Positions 1 through 12,791 of a DNA stretch of 64,000 bases are shown one piece after another (within the stretch, counting starts at the first letter, position 1; each line of letters begins with the position of its first letter). The DNA comes from Prostheceraeus crozeri (Eukaryota > Platyhelminthes > Polycladida > Euryleptidae). The position numbers and the translations under genes were made by a program. The DNA lies in assembly GCA_907163375.1 (NCBI GenBank), contig CAJQUW010007746.1, forward strand, positions 1-64,000, read 5' to 3'. The notes under the pieces were generated by a model. It saw only the letters and a program-made list of their open reading frames with translations. It made no database searches and was not told where the DNA came from.

Positions 1-3000
1 TTTTTTTACTACTTCAGAAACATAATTCAATACTAAATTCAACTACTATACTAATTCAAACAAAAGATTAACCAGCGGTACATGGATTATTATATTCTCA
101 AACATTTATTTTCAAATCCCGTGATCTGTCGAATAGGAAGAACAGGCTGATGCGGACGACGAATATATATTTTTTTAAATATTGCTTTTTTATTAGTTTT
201 TATTTTTATTAGAAAAAAATTTTATTTTAAATAAAATTTATTTTTTTCATTATATAAAAAAATTTACTTTTTTATTGTTTTAAAATGAACGTTACAATTG
301 TGGTGGAGTGCATATATCCGATAATGTGAATTAGAAATAGAAATAAAAAATTATAATCATGAAAACTGGAGACGTATTATCTGGTCCATTGTTCTTTTAT
401 ATCTTCCGCAACAAAATAAAGAGTTTAACAAGAATAATGTAACAATATGTTGATACACAAAAATCAATGATTAAAAAGAAAAATTATAAACGATGTTTGT
501 GGGTTCCACTGATGAATGAATTTAAGTGTCCATAAACTTAATGAACAAATTCTTTAAACGAAAAATTAATATAGAAACTTGATAAAATGGAATAGAGAGC
601 TAGAAGCAGAGTGTCGCAAAAAGTTTTTTAAAAAAGATTCTGAACAAGCAAAAAATTTTAATATTACTTTCTATATAAAGTTTAAATTGCTGTCATTAAA
701 AAATAATAACAACAGATAAAATTATTGATATGAAAGAACAATTAGGAAGTGAAAAATAGAAAAATCTGCCTGAAAGAATTAAAAAAGAAATTTAAAAAAC
801 AGTTTACAAATATTACATTCCAAAAAGTGTATGATGGAATTAAGTTCCTAAAAATTACTCAACAGAATGAAATAAGATTATAAATAGAGAATAATAAATA
901 TTTTTATTGTGAAGTAAAACTCACTAATCACGTAAAATAGTTGATTAAATGAAAACTCTTAATAATCAATTTAGAAAAATTGAATTTAAGATTAAAATTT
1001 ACAAGGAGAAAACTCTAAAGAAAAAATAGAGAAACAGTTAGATGCTGTTTTAAAAAGACAATATAATCAGTGATTCATATAAAATTTCAGTAGTTTAAAT
1101 GCTCTGTTACTACTTTTAAAGCGGACGGGTGAAGAATGAATCAGACTAGAGCAGGAAAAGATACAAGATTAATAGAAAAGATATTATAGTACATCACACG
1201 CTGACTTGGAACGATCGATATAGGCAAAGGGCAAAAATAATGAATTTAATTAATGATTTAGTTCACGAAAGTTTAATAGATATGTTGGACAATTCACACA
1301 CGGGTAAATCTTTGAACGGACCTTGAGTCCAGTGGCTTATGCCGAGAGGCTCGGGTAAATCCTTAAATCGGACCAAAGGTCTCAGGTTACTAAACAATCG
1401 TAAATATTTGTGTTCACAATAGTTCAAATTTTATTGGACCTAAATAATGCATTATAAATTTGATAAACACAATCATGTTAAAATTGTATTTGCTTCAATA
1501 TCAAAAAATAGCACATAATTGAACCATCCGATGAATATTATATGGTTTACCATTTTTAAAAATTGTAGAAGAAAATAGAGTTCAAAAATGGGAATGGAAG
1601 CCGGTTTTAGTTATCTGGATGTATTGGAAAAAGTATCGTTAACTTCTTAAAAATAATAAAGATTTTTAGTGATTACATCTGCTGAAAAGAGACAGAAACT
1701 GACTATAGGTAGTACAGCATATAGTGCATATATAAAATGCTATTAAGTCTCCAAAACTCGAATTATTAAAAATACAACCCCAGATGCTATACGTAAACTT
1801 AGGAATGATGTCTGAAAGAGCCAATGAAATAAATTAAAAAACTTTCAGAGGGAAAACCAAAAAACGCAAAATATGTGCTATACGTTAAGCTGTCGGGTCG
1901 TATGGATAGGGGTTATTAAACAGGAGCGAAGAAAGAAAAAACAGGCGTTAGCCTTAGAATTAGAACTAGGAAACGTTCAATTGGGATAAATAAGAGGAAA
2001 TGATCTAGCATAATTCTAAAATTATGTTTTATTAAAAATTTTTTTTATAGTAAATTTTTTTAATTACATTTTTAGATTTTAAAAATTTTTTTAGTTTATG
2101 AAATTAAAAAATTTTTTACGTCGATGTGTAGAGAAAAAAACATATAAGGTCAAATATTTTTTTTTTCAAAATGTCTTGTTATTGAAAAAATAAAATTTAA
2201 GATTTTAGACTGATCCTCCGTTCAGTCAAGTTACAATCATAAAATGTGTAATGACTATATAAGATATATTGCATAATGTAATCCCGATGATCCTTCAGTA
2301 GAGGGTGTAATATAGAGACTGAGAAGGATGATATTTAATTTTTGATGTTGATAATCTATAAAGTAATTTATAAATTATTACATATCTCACTTGATTCTAT
2401 TTTTACACTTGTGATTTTTCTGATTACTTTTTTTTAGATGGCAATTTTTACATCACCATACCAGATACCGATAATATTGCATATAGAGAAATAATTTTAT
2501 TGTCCAAAGATTTATTTACCACCAACCCTCCCCCCCCCCCCCCCCCCCCCCCCCCCCCATGCGGTCCCCCGTCCTAAGATGCTGAAATCTCAAAATCATT
2601 ATTGAAACTCAATAAGTGATTCTCCAGGTGTGTAATTGATACACATGCATTATTTTTGTTATCAAATTGGTGAGTGTAAATTATTAAAAAGTATGAAAAT
2701 GCGATAAGGTATAGGTTTTCTGTATGATTACTAATAAATGGATATTTTATAATTGTTGAGATATGATTTAACTCATCGCTGGAAAAAGAAATGCAGCAGG
2801 AATTGCTTGAGAAAGATGAGGTGAGAAAAATATTGCTCAAAGCATTATATATTGAAATGAAAACAAATAATATAGTGCATATATATAAATAGAAGAAGAC
2901 GTATGATAGACATCGTATCGTTATGTGTTAACAAGATAAAAGAGTAAATAAACCAGACAGTAATATTGGTCATTAGTTCTCCATTTATTCGGAATAATAT

Positions 3001-6000
3001 TTAGATTATTGTACAAAAATATCTTAGTCAATTAAAATTTAAATATAATAATTCATCGCACAGCAAATAATGATATTTTTAATACTTTTATAGGGTATGA
3101 CTGGAAAAAAAAAGGAAAAAAAGCATATCTAAAATTAGTATATTTTATTAGACTTGAATGGTGGAATAGCAATATTACTCCTAGTTAGAGGATACAGTAA
3201 AATAGATATTGCAAAAAAAGAAGTTATATAGTTATTACTAACAACCAATCATCAGTAAAATTATTTTAAGCGTTACTGCTAGTTCAGTAAAACTTTTTCC
3301 ATAGAACTCAAAGATTTTAACTGGCATTTTACTAGAAAAACTTGCGAATTACTCAAGGATATTATATTATATATACTAACTTAGTTCAATAAGTAATATA
3401 AATTCTCAAAAGTTTATTATGTATAAATTCGAAGAACATTATTAATTTATTTCATATTGATACCAATGTCGAAAGTTATAACAAGGGTTGTTCATTAAAT
3501 CATAAACACGATACGATATTCGATATCAATTGTATCCATTAAATAAGAGTCGTTGATAACCAATTTTCAAGTTATGGTAAGGTGTATGATTTGCTTATAG
3601 ATATCTTTGTATTAGATATTAGGAGTTAGTACACAAATTATTAAGCGACCTGGGATTGGTGAGACATATATATCCTCTAGTTTTCTTAGTATTCGATTTA
3701 AGTGGCACAATCTGAAGATTATTATCAAGAATCTGGTTGTGATAATAAATTTGTTGTAACAATTATTATTGAAAAAAAAGTTTTCATACAACTTCATTTT
3801 GATAGGCTTATTGGTTTATGTGATGATATATGAGTATGTAAAAATATTCTATTGATAATTTCTTAATGGAAACGATGGCATAAGGAAGAGGTCTTAATTA
3901 AATTTTTAGATTAAAACTGTTTGTAATAATCTTTAAAAATTCATTCTATAACTAGTTAACAGATTTAAAATTTTTCCCTAACAATTAAATATATTGTTTT
4001 ATTAAATTAAAAAATGTCGCAATTCACAAGCTATGATTAAAGTAATAATTAATAAAACTGTTTTGAATTAAATTACGCTACATTGTTGACAAAAAATACC
4101 CATAAAAAAACTATTACCGGTTTAACGAAATAAAAAAAAAATTTGTTAAAAATAAGTATTAAATAAGTTGATTAAACCGCAAATGATTAGAGATTGATTC
4201 TAAATTACAAGATGGAAAAGTTAAGAAAAGAATGGTGGGATTACTATCTCCATTACATTCGCACCTAATAATAGGGTGGGAATATAAGCATAGCCTGTCT
4301 GTTGCCGAGGAAGTTGAGATATGAAGTGTTAGAGCAGGTGGAAGAGCTGTATTGTGTATTGTCATGACTGTAAGATAAAGTAAATAATTCAAGAGTAAGA
4401 AAATATGGTCAGGCATTTAGAAGAACAGAGAAAACGTCATAAGATAGAGGAAGTTATAGAGAGAAAGATAGTTGGTTAGGGAGCATAATATAGTGAAGGA
4501 GTAGTAGATAATTTCATTAGGTAATTACTTTATTTAGTTGATGTAGGAAAACGAGTTATTAGAAAACGAATGTTTATTAAAAATATTCCGCAATGCAGTA
4601 TTGTTTGATGATATATAATGAAATTAAAGAAACTAATTGATGGTTCTGGAATATATCTAAAGGGACCTAGTATGATAAGGTAAAAATATTATTTTTTTAT
4701 TTTATATTTTTTTAAAATGAATTCTACAAATTCATAATAAATTTAATTATGAATTAAAAATTTCTAATTTGGATTTTTTTGAATTATCTCCTTAAAAGTA
4801 CTTTAATACCTGCAAAAATTTTGTCAGCAATATATGCAGGTGCCATATACAAAAAGCATTTTAGAAAACTTTCTGGATAATATTATTTGGATAGTAAATA
4901 TTCGAAAGGAAATAACATCTTCATTATGGTCATTTTAAAAATATACCGGTCAGGTACCAGCGAATATATATAAGAGATTAGATGAGTTTATTTAATCCGA
5001 AACCAGGTGATGAACCAATGAATTAGAGTAGATGCCAGCAGCTCTTACAGGCATAGTTTGGTTTATTCATCGAAACATGACCTAAGTTCTCGGATGTAGA
5101 CTGATAAGGAGTATGATTCATGATATTTTAGTTAGTATCAAAATCCTACATTATAGAGAGAAAATATTGAAAGTGATTGTTTTTTGTTAGTTAAGAAAGC
5201 TTTGTTACAAGCTAAAATTATTATTCGGTTCTGGGTTTTATGTATTTTTTAAAATGAAACGAGCTAAAGATGTCTCAGAGTGCAACGCATCGAGATAAAT
5301 CCTACGCGTCTGAAAACTGTATATGTCGAATTGACTAGGGACGTATGCGTCTTGAAATCCAAAGGAAAAGTTTAGAAAGCCGAAATATCTATTGAAAAGT
5401 AAAGAGAGTAATTTTTAATAATAGTTGAATTTTGGATAGTTGCCTGATACTTATTCATTATGCCGACAAAATAGATTCTGATATAAATACGCATTGACCG
5501 TTATAGATTTTTATACACTAGCAGATACGATTGGGTAAAGCCTTTAAATTAGAGAGAAATAATAAACAAAAAATGTGGGATCTGTCAGTTAAATATGCGT
5601 TTGAAGAGAAATCTTTAGGAGAAACTTAATAGAGGAGAAAGCCAAAAAAAAGATATATAAAAAATTGTTTGTTGATATAAAGGAGTCGGAATGTTTTATA
5701 ACCGAAACGTTCAGCCACTATTTGAATAATGTTAATATTCAACTGAAAAAAATAGCAGGGAAGCCCCATCGTAGTGATAGAAAGATTCATCGGACGCTTA
5801 ATATATTCTATGTTTGTAGACGTTATATAGTTGATAGAGACGTCCGTAGTGATCTGTATCAGTATATTAGTATACGTAAATATATAATTAACGTAGGCGT
5901 AGTAAATATATTATACTGCTAGTGAATGATTATATTAAGTCTGCGTAGGTAGTAATTCGTTATGATAAATCTACGGTATAGTGACGTAGTTGTAGAATAG

Positions 6001-6950
6001 ATAAGATTCACAATACAGGACGCTAAAATTAAATAAATAAAAAATAATAGATTATTTCAACATATGTACGGAGCAAAGAAGAAATCAGAAATGGATTGAA
6101 GATATTTACCAGGGAAATTTGTTAGGAGCAGTACAATAATAAAGTTCATAAAGGTATTGAAGAAGAGAAACCAGCCATTAGAAGACTTCTGACGACCTGA
6201 TTTAATTCTCGGAAAGAAAATATATCTCGAAATAATTATATCGGATTTATGAGAGTATAGTAATCATGAATTGTACTCAGAAACAATAAGCAGAAAAAAT
6301 ATTAAAAATTTGGTGATAGATGGGTTGAATATTTAAGTATTAAGAATAAATTTGAAAAAGGTTTTCTTCGTTTTGGCTTTTGGGACCTAAAGAAAATAAT
6401 TTGAAGTTTCTAAAAAGAAAAATCAAATTATCCGATAATAGAGATTTATTATGAAATCAAAGATTTATGTTAATGAGGATATCAGAGGCCATCCACGGCA
6501 TCGTAACATGTTCAGAAGTGAATTATTTAAGCGATGATAAATCGATTTGAAGACACCATTGCAAGATAACGCATCCAATATCAGTAATTAGTCTAACTAT
6601 AATTTAGTAGAAAGATAAATTCAATATGATCATTACCATCGAGCTAACAAATTATTTAGCAGTTTTTTTAGAGAAGAGAAGACGACATTTAGGTGTAACA
6701 GTTACTGTGAAAGTATATCGTTGTTTTTAAAAGTAAGTGCTTTGGACTTTAATTCCGTGGAGAGTGGTCATTGTTTGTAAACGAAATTAGGTTTATTCGA
6801 GATGAGGCTAAATATTATAAGCTCTTTATTTTAAGAAGAATTTTTTATAACTATATTTACGATTTCCGATTTTTATTATGAATTCTGACGGAATCTATAT
6901 TCATTTTTTAAAAGGAACCTTCGCTTCTATTAATTGACTCTGTAATACTC
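1..6950. other. AT-rich, stop-dense, unrecognised region
   Basis: This stretch is clearly richer in A and T than the rest of the window and is crowded with stop codons in all frames. Short plus-strand coding-like runs appear (for example an 85-codon frame at 5665-5922 with no recognised motif, and a run near 6.3 kb reading GDRWVEYLSIKNKFEKGF), which hints at a long-decayed element, but I recognise no family. A 29-nt C homopolymer lies at 2530-2558. No RNA gene, inverted terminal repeat or host exon could be supported. Confidence 0.5.
2530..2558. repeat. poly-C homopolymer tract (29 nt)
   Basis: An uninterrupted run of 29 C in an otherwise strongly AT-rich setting. Such tracts are unstable and prone to sequencing error, so its exact length is not reliable. 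Confidence 0.9.
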
Positions 6951-6989
6951 TTCGCATTGGGATGACAACTAGGCCCCTCTCAACCCTTG

Positions 6990-7620
6990 ATTCAAAATTT
7001 TAAACTCAATCAATTGTAACGGTTTAGCTACTCCCTTTAGATAATATAGTTGTACTGATGACCCTACCGTATTGTCAATTTTACGATGAAAACAATTAGA
7101 TAATCATGGTCATAATACTTTTTAGTATGTAACAGATTTTTTGTAGTTCATTGGTAAACCATTACTACTGTCATCATTGGTTTTTATAGCCTCTATGGAG
7201 CCTTACCTTATTTCAATTTTGGACGAAGAAACAATTGATATCATGGCATTAATACGCATTTTCTGATTGTCAACTATACATTCTTTTATTTCTCGATTGA
7301 TAAACCCTATACTACCTCTGTCGCAGCTCATTGTGATATATCTTATAGTTTTCTAAATGAGCCTTACTTTATTTCATTTTGAGCGAGAAACATTTGTAAT
7401 CATGGCATAATACATTTTCTTGTCAACATATTTTATTCGTTGTAATGCCATACCTACTTGTCCTCATTGGTTTTTATAGTTTCTATGGGAGCATTCTTAC
7501 ACTTATTTTACTCATACAGAAATAGTCAATTGTATCGCATAGCGCATAACACATTTTGTAACAATATTATTTTAACTTCGTTGTAAAACCATGCCTGACT
7601 TTGTACACTAGTACTTGTCT
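6990..7620. repeat. degenerate tandem repeat, about four units of 125-165 bp
   Basis: A recurring block contains ATTGGTTTTTATAG, a GAGCCTTA segment, a CATTTTGA-CGA-GAAACA segment and an ATCATGGCATAATAC segment. The TTTTATAG-type word recurs near 7180, 7341 and 7468, and the ATCATGG word near 7104, 7240 and 7396. Units have drifted a good deal and differ in length. No coding potential is seen. Confidence 0.6.
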
Positions 7621-7879
7621 GTGATGGTGAATAAAAATACACTATGTTCAACAGATGGAAATCGTAGAGTTGATTTCATTTTGCATCGAGTTATTTTAAA
7701 GAAATATTTTTAGACACATAAGTTAAATTTTTATCTCATATTTTAAAAACCTGAAAAAAAGTGGTGATATAAGTAAATTCTAGAGTTGTCTTTATTTAGA
7801 GGTCAATGAGAGATTGTAATTCACATAGTAATTTGAGCATGCTCTATTTTAGACACATAGTGTGTTATGATTTTTCGCT

Positions 7880-8410
7880 GTCGTCCGTTCTCAGTCCTTA
7901 GGAACGGTTCTATATAATTTCTCATGATTTTTAAGGTGTGGTTTTGTGAATCTGAATGTAAAAATTGTAATTCTTCCTCTACAATTTTGAGATTCTTAAA
8001 CTTTTAAGATTTTTCGGTGTCCTGGAACGGTCATGATTTTGGAGGTGAAAACTTGTAAATTGTTATTCTCAAATTTTGAGATTTTGAAAATTTTGAAAAA
8101 TTGGGTAGCTTTTTAAAAAACGCCCTAAATTTTATGAATTTAGGAGATTCTTAAAAACCTGAAAAGGGGTTAAAATTCATGAAATCATTATGTATGTCGA
8201 CTACTTTTAAAAAAAACAGTACATCAAAAAATTTGAGAAATTTTGGCGTCTGTCTTCTGGAACGGTCTAAATTCATGAATTTAGGTCTTATTAGTAAACC
8301 TGAATAATAATGACATATAAATTGATAAATTTAGTCGTTTTTAAAGGTGTGCAATTTCTAAAAAATTGACAAAATGGTGGATGGTCACCTGGAACGGTCT
8401 TTTGCCCATT
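7880..8410. repeat. degenerate satellite marked by GGAACGGTC, unit about 119 bp
   Basis: The word GGAACGGT(C/T) recurs near 7905, 8019, 8257 and 8390, intervals of about 114, 238 (twice 119) and 133 bp. Between them lie TTTTGAGATT, ATGAATTTAGG and AAACCTGA segments in a repeated order. About five units are present and the one near 8137 has lost the marker word. It directly follows the array at 6990-7620 and may be a related satellite. Confidence 0.6.
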
Positions 8411-8429
8411 ACTCTACAGGCACTTCGAT

Positions 8430-8600
8430 CACTATATTATGATTGCGTCAGGGGAGTCCTGCAGTGGCAAGGGACGGGAGGGCACAGGGGGGGGGGCATC
8501 GCTGACGGGGGTAAATTGGCATCGGGAGGCCGAGTCGGGGAGGTGATGCAGACAGAGAAGAGGAAGTCCAATCTCAGGGGGGGTCATGTGGGGCCAAGAT
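8430..8600. other. G-rich island
   Basis: About 170 bp with many runs of three to ten G on the plus strand, abruptly different from the AT-rich flanks. The spacing of G-runs would permit G-quadruplex folding. The small open frames across it on both strands (78 and 61 codons) are low-complexity products of the skewed composition and are not treated as genes. Confidence 0.5.
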
Positions 8601-8639
8601 AAGAATGAATAATTCAAAGATAAAGATATTTAGAAAATC

Positions 8640-10892
8640 TTGATAGCCATTTCCAGCATGTCGATTCCGAACAGAAAGAAAGGATAAAAGAAATAATTAA
8701 AGAGCACAAAGGAATATTTGAACGGCCGATCATCCGCAAATAACTACGTGGGCAGAACATGATGGTTTGATCGAATTATCTGAAGAAAGGCCAATGTTTT
8801 AAAACAGAGTCCGTGCAGAATGGAAAAAAATTCCAGAGAAGAGAGAAATTATGAAAAAGGAAAGAAAACAGAAAAATATCAGAAAGATCATAACTAATAG
8901 AAAATAGCAACAGCAATTGGAGTTCACCATGCATTTTGGTACCAAAACCAGATTAAAACTCATCGTTTTTGCAGCCGATTATAGAAAAGTAAATGAATTG
9001 ACAATCGCAGACAATTATCCCTTGCCGAATATGGAGGGCGAGACTTGCATTGAACAAGTAGGAGATTCGAAAATAATCAGCAAGTTTGACTTATTGAAAG
9101 GATATTATCAAGTTCCTTTAACAGAAAAAAAAAATAAATGAGCAAAGCGAATTTCAGCCTTCGTCACGAAGTATAAATAAAGGGTTTATGTCTTTTCAAT
9201 ACAAAGTTATGCCCTTCGGAATGAAAAATGCCGCATCAACATTTCAAAGACTAGCTAATAAGTCATCGAAAATTTAGACAACTGGAAAAAATACTGGACG
9301 CCGGACGGGGGACGCCGTATATATTGACGACTTAATCGTTTATAGTAATTACTGGCCAGATCACTTGGAACAAATACGAAAATTATTCCAAGAATCGGCG
9401 AATAAATGCATATTATGTATCGAATGGCCGATATCGATTTTAACAATCAACCTCAGCAAAAGCGAGATTGGGAGTGATAACAGTCGCATCTTTCTAACTA
9501 AACTATTTAGGTTTTGAAATCGGCACATGCGAAAATAGAATAATTAAAACCTGTTATGGCAAAAGTTCAAGCCGTTGTAAACTTTCCTGTACCTAACTCA
9601 AGAAAGGAACTAAGAAGATTCCTTGGTATGGCTGGGTATTATAGAAAATTTTGCACAATAAAAATTACGCTGATGTTGTACACCCTTTGACAAGCCTCAC
9701 GAGCCCAAAAATAAAATATACTTGGAGTAATGAATGCCAAGTAGCTTTCGAACAAGTCAAAACAATGCTGGCATCGTCACCGATTTTATCAGTACCTACA
9801 TTTGAAAAGCCATTCAAATTATTGTTGATGTAGCGGCCTTGGTCTTGGTGCATTGTTGGCTCAAGTTGATGAGGAAGGGAACGAGCATTCATTATCATAT
9901 TATTCGATGAAATTCAATCATTACGAAAGAAATTACAGTACGATTGAAAAAGAAGGCCTAGCTTTGGTTCAAAGTTTGAGACACTTTGCGTATTTCCTCA
10001 AAGGCGGCGAGCTAACTTTTGTTTACACATATCACAATCCGTTAGTTTTAATTTACAGATTGAAATATGACAATCAGAGACTTTTGTGATGGAGTCTGTT
10101 GGTACAGGAATATAATATTATCATTCAACATGTACCCGGGAGAAGATAACATCATAGCAGATCGTTTGTTCGAGAAGTTAAATAAAAATGTGATTTTTAT
10201 TTTTTTTTGGTAATGAGGGGCGTGTTGTGTGCCTAGGCAGTTTTGTCTTCTATGCTTTATTATGCATTTATTATGCATTTTATTGTTTTGTGAGAGCAAT
10301 CTCCATTCCATTGTTGATACTGTGGAGCAATAACTTTTTCCGCGCGCAATGCATTTCAAGTTTCCTATGTCATACAAAAGATCCAACTTGTCAGCTATCT
10401 ACGGTACATGGTAACTGACAACAGGACATGACATGTCATCAGACAATGGATGACCAAACAAATTGGTAGCTGACCGTGAGCTAGAAACTTCACAGACGTA
10501 TTAATTTTTAAACGCGGCTGCTGATGAATCATGCGCCTATCCGATCCCCATTCGCTCACGCATTCTTAGGTCTCTCCAAGCCGAAGTTGTCGGGCGAGAA
10601 TATAGCCGTTTCGTTGACGGTGTTGAGCAGCCTATCGTCTATGTGCGAACTATCATCGAACTGCTGCGGACGTGATCACCACGGCTTGTGATGATGGTCC
10701 TTGAGCAAGAATCTGGAGACTCTGTTGGTGCTGGTGACTGTCTTATAATATGTGAACGTTTACCATCTGTCCTGTAAGGACTATGGTTTGCCTACCATTT
10801 ATTTATTTTCACAATATTAATTCATCCACATTTTTCATTTACATTTTTCAATCATATGTTTGGGAATATTAAGAAAATAATAACCCGTAACA
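8640..10892 (+). mobile_element. Ty3/gypsy LTR retrotransposon fossil, 5'-truncated
   Basis: Successive plus-strand segments match the Ty3/gypsy pol order: the leader of reverse transcriptase (ADYRKVNELTIADNYPLPN), the palm with YIDDLIVYSN, the connection (LRRFLGMAGYYRKFC) and RNase H (NHYERNYSTIEKEGLAL). Integrase is not recognised. A putative 3' LTR of about 670 bp follows the pol remains. The copy lacks gag and a 5' LTR and is heavily broken in many places, so it is an old insertion. Its left end abuts the G-rich island and satellite DNA. Confidence 0.8.
10223..10892 (+). repeat. putative 3' LTR of the Ty3/gypsy fossil
   Basis: The segment begins TGTTGTGTG after a purine-rich stretch and ends CCCGTAACA, the usual TG...CA LTR borders, and lies just downstream of the RNase H remains. 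The 5' partner is absent from the window, so the limits rest on the border dinucleotides only. Confidence 0.5.
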
Positions 10893-10932
10893 AGTAAAAC
10901 ATTAATCTACGCAAGCAGATTGAAGATTTATA

Positions 10933-12789
10933 CAGATTGTTTCATAAAAAATGGATCACCCTTAAACATCGCCTTAAGTTCAACTTTGTCTAACTCCGCC
11001 AAACTTGAACGGAATTTCGTCTGAAATTTGAGAAGAAGATATGTCTAGTTGTATGCTTACTAATATAATTGTTGGAAATTTACAAGCATGAATATGGAGT
11101 TGTTTTCTGATTATAGATAAAAATGTAGTAGATAATTTGATCTTCATGTTAGCCAGTGTTACACAAAATCATTACCTCACTCTTATTTAAAAAAATTACA
11201 TTTGTTTCCTTTGTTAGGTAATATGTTGTTTCTACAAGCCAAAAAGCTATACCAAGCAAACAAAAAATAAAGAACAACTCGGTCAATCAGTTGGCACAAG
11301 TATATAGCACCATTATATTCATCAAACCAATAATGTAAACTGCTACATGTGGATTAACTGGACTTCTCATGTTCCATAGCTTCCTGACTTCGTTGCGGTA
11401 GGTAAATTGTTTGGTGCAGCACTTACATGATTGCTATTCAGCTAGAAATCTATCTCTTACCGGTGGAGAGAAACAATACAAAGGCAATTAAATAAAGACA
11501 CATAACGAAGATCGCATGTTCACAAAAGGGCAAAGTGTCAGATTGCTAGAGACTAGGGGTTTGGTTTTTTCTTTGCGAGCTACAAGCAAGCGAATCTAAA
11601 TGTCCTTAGACACAAATGTGCATCGATGGCAATAATGATGATTTTTGACTCTGTCGTAACGTTTAATAGAGGGCTCTGGCCGTCCACCGCAAAAATCCAA
11701 GCGTAGTGAGAACCGCCTAATTTTGAGATTTGTTTAAAGTTGATGATCCAAAGTCTCTCGTTAACTGAGATGGCTTCCGGCTGCACTAGACTCGTTCTAT
11801 TTCTATAGTCCACTATTCGTCGAAGACTTTATTGAGTCGGGAATTTTCACAAGAGCTAGTAAGAGGCCCTCTCAGATCGAATTATAGAGATCAGCATACA
11901 AAAAAAGACGTCTCAGATGGGCAATGAGTCATTGTCACTGGCGAACGAAAATCAATGGGATCGGGGTTGATTGTTTTCCTGGTCTGATGAGGGCATCAGT
12001 CCGTCTGAAGGATAGTGATGGTCGATTGAGATTATGGATAAAATGTTCTGATCAGGAAATTCCGAGACATTTACATCGTCCCCGGGTACCAAAAAGGTGG
12101 TTGCGACCTTCTATGATTTGGGCTGGCGTTTTTTTTTTGGAGACCAAATGGCCGCTTGAACTTCACATACAGCAAGGAACCATGAATTCTGTAACGCTAT
12201 GTGAATGTTTTACGATTATGATATGAACATTGGCCAAATGACAGGATCAACTGAGATTGATCCATCGACTTGTGTTATTTTTATTTCGACATGGATGATA
12301 ATGCTACGTGTCACGGAAGTAGAGTAGTAGAGAATCAACTTATGCAACTGTCTCAATTAGGGCTTGTATAGGACATAATCTTGGCCAGCTCGTTCTCCTG
12401 ATCTGAATCCCATAGAAAATGTGATGGAGTATTCTAAAACGTAACGTTCGTCGTTCAACTGATACCTACAGGATGGCGTATCACAACTTACGTCACTGTT
12501 AAAAAGAGAGTGGAGAAAGTTAGATCAGTCAAAAATTCAACGATATCATCGAATCAATGCCTAGACGAATTGGTAATGTCATTGACAATAAGGGTAGGGC
12601 CACAAAATATTAGCTTCTTAAGGAATAACATACCGTTACTGTATCATAGCTTATCAGATTATATTAAAGGACATTTTTTAAATATATTAGGGACATTGAA
12701 ATAACATGAAAAATGCTTTCTGTATCATACTTACTGTTTTTTTATTTAGTCTAATTTTAGGATGATCCAACTTTTTATGAAACGGACTG
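10933..12789 (+). mobile_element. Tc1-like DNA transposon, copy A (1857 bp)
   Basis: The terminal inverted repeats CAGATTGTTTCATAAAAAA... and its partner (minus strand CAGTCCGTTTCATAAAAA...) are each bordered by a TA target duplication (10931-10932 and 12790-12791). Inside is a decayed plus-strand Tc1 transposase: a GRPSTAKIQ-type linker near 11.68 kb, then KKRRLRWA in front of the catalytic region near 11.9 kb, a PSMIWAGVFF strand near 12.11 kb and a PARSPDLNPIE-like segment near 12.39 kb. Several frameshifts and stops break it, so it is not autonomous. A second copy lies at 15273-16422. Confidence 0.85.
11640..12460 (+). pseudogene. Tc1-type DDE transposase pseudogene
   Basis: Recognisable Tc1 transposase segments follow the family order but shift frame repeatedly: an HTH/linker remnant, the KKRRLRWA motif that precedes the first catalytic Asp in Tc1 proteins, a beta-strand matching the family's VMVWG block (here MIWAGVFF), and the SPDLNPIE motif carrying the third acidic residue. 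The longest clean frame is 100 codons at 11924-12226. The first catalytic Asp is not cleanly readable. In the sister copy most of this region has been deleted. Confidence 0.7.
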
Positions 12790-12791
12790 TA

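Noticed and set aside
8366-8617. 78- and 61-codon frames over the G-rich island
   Set aside because: Low-complexity products of G-runs with no motif.
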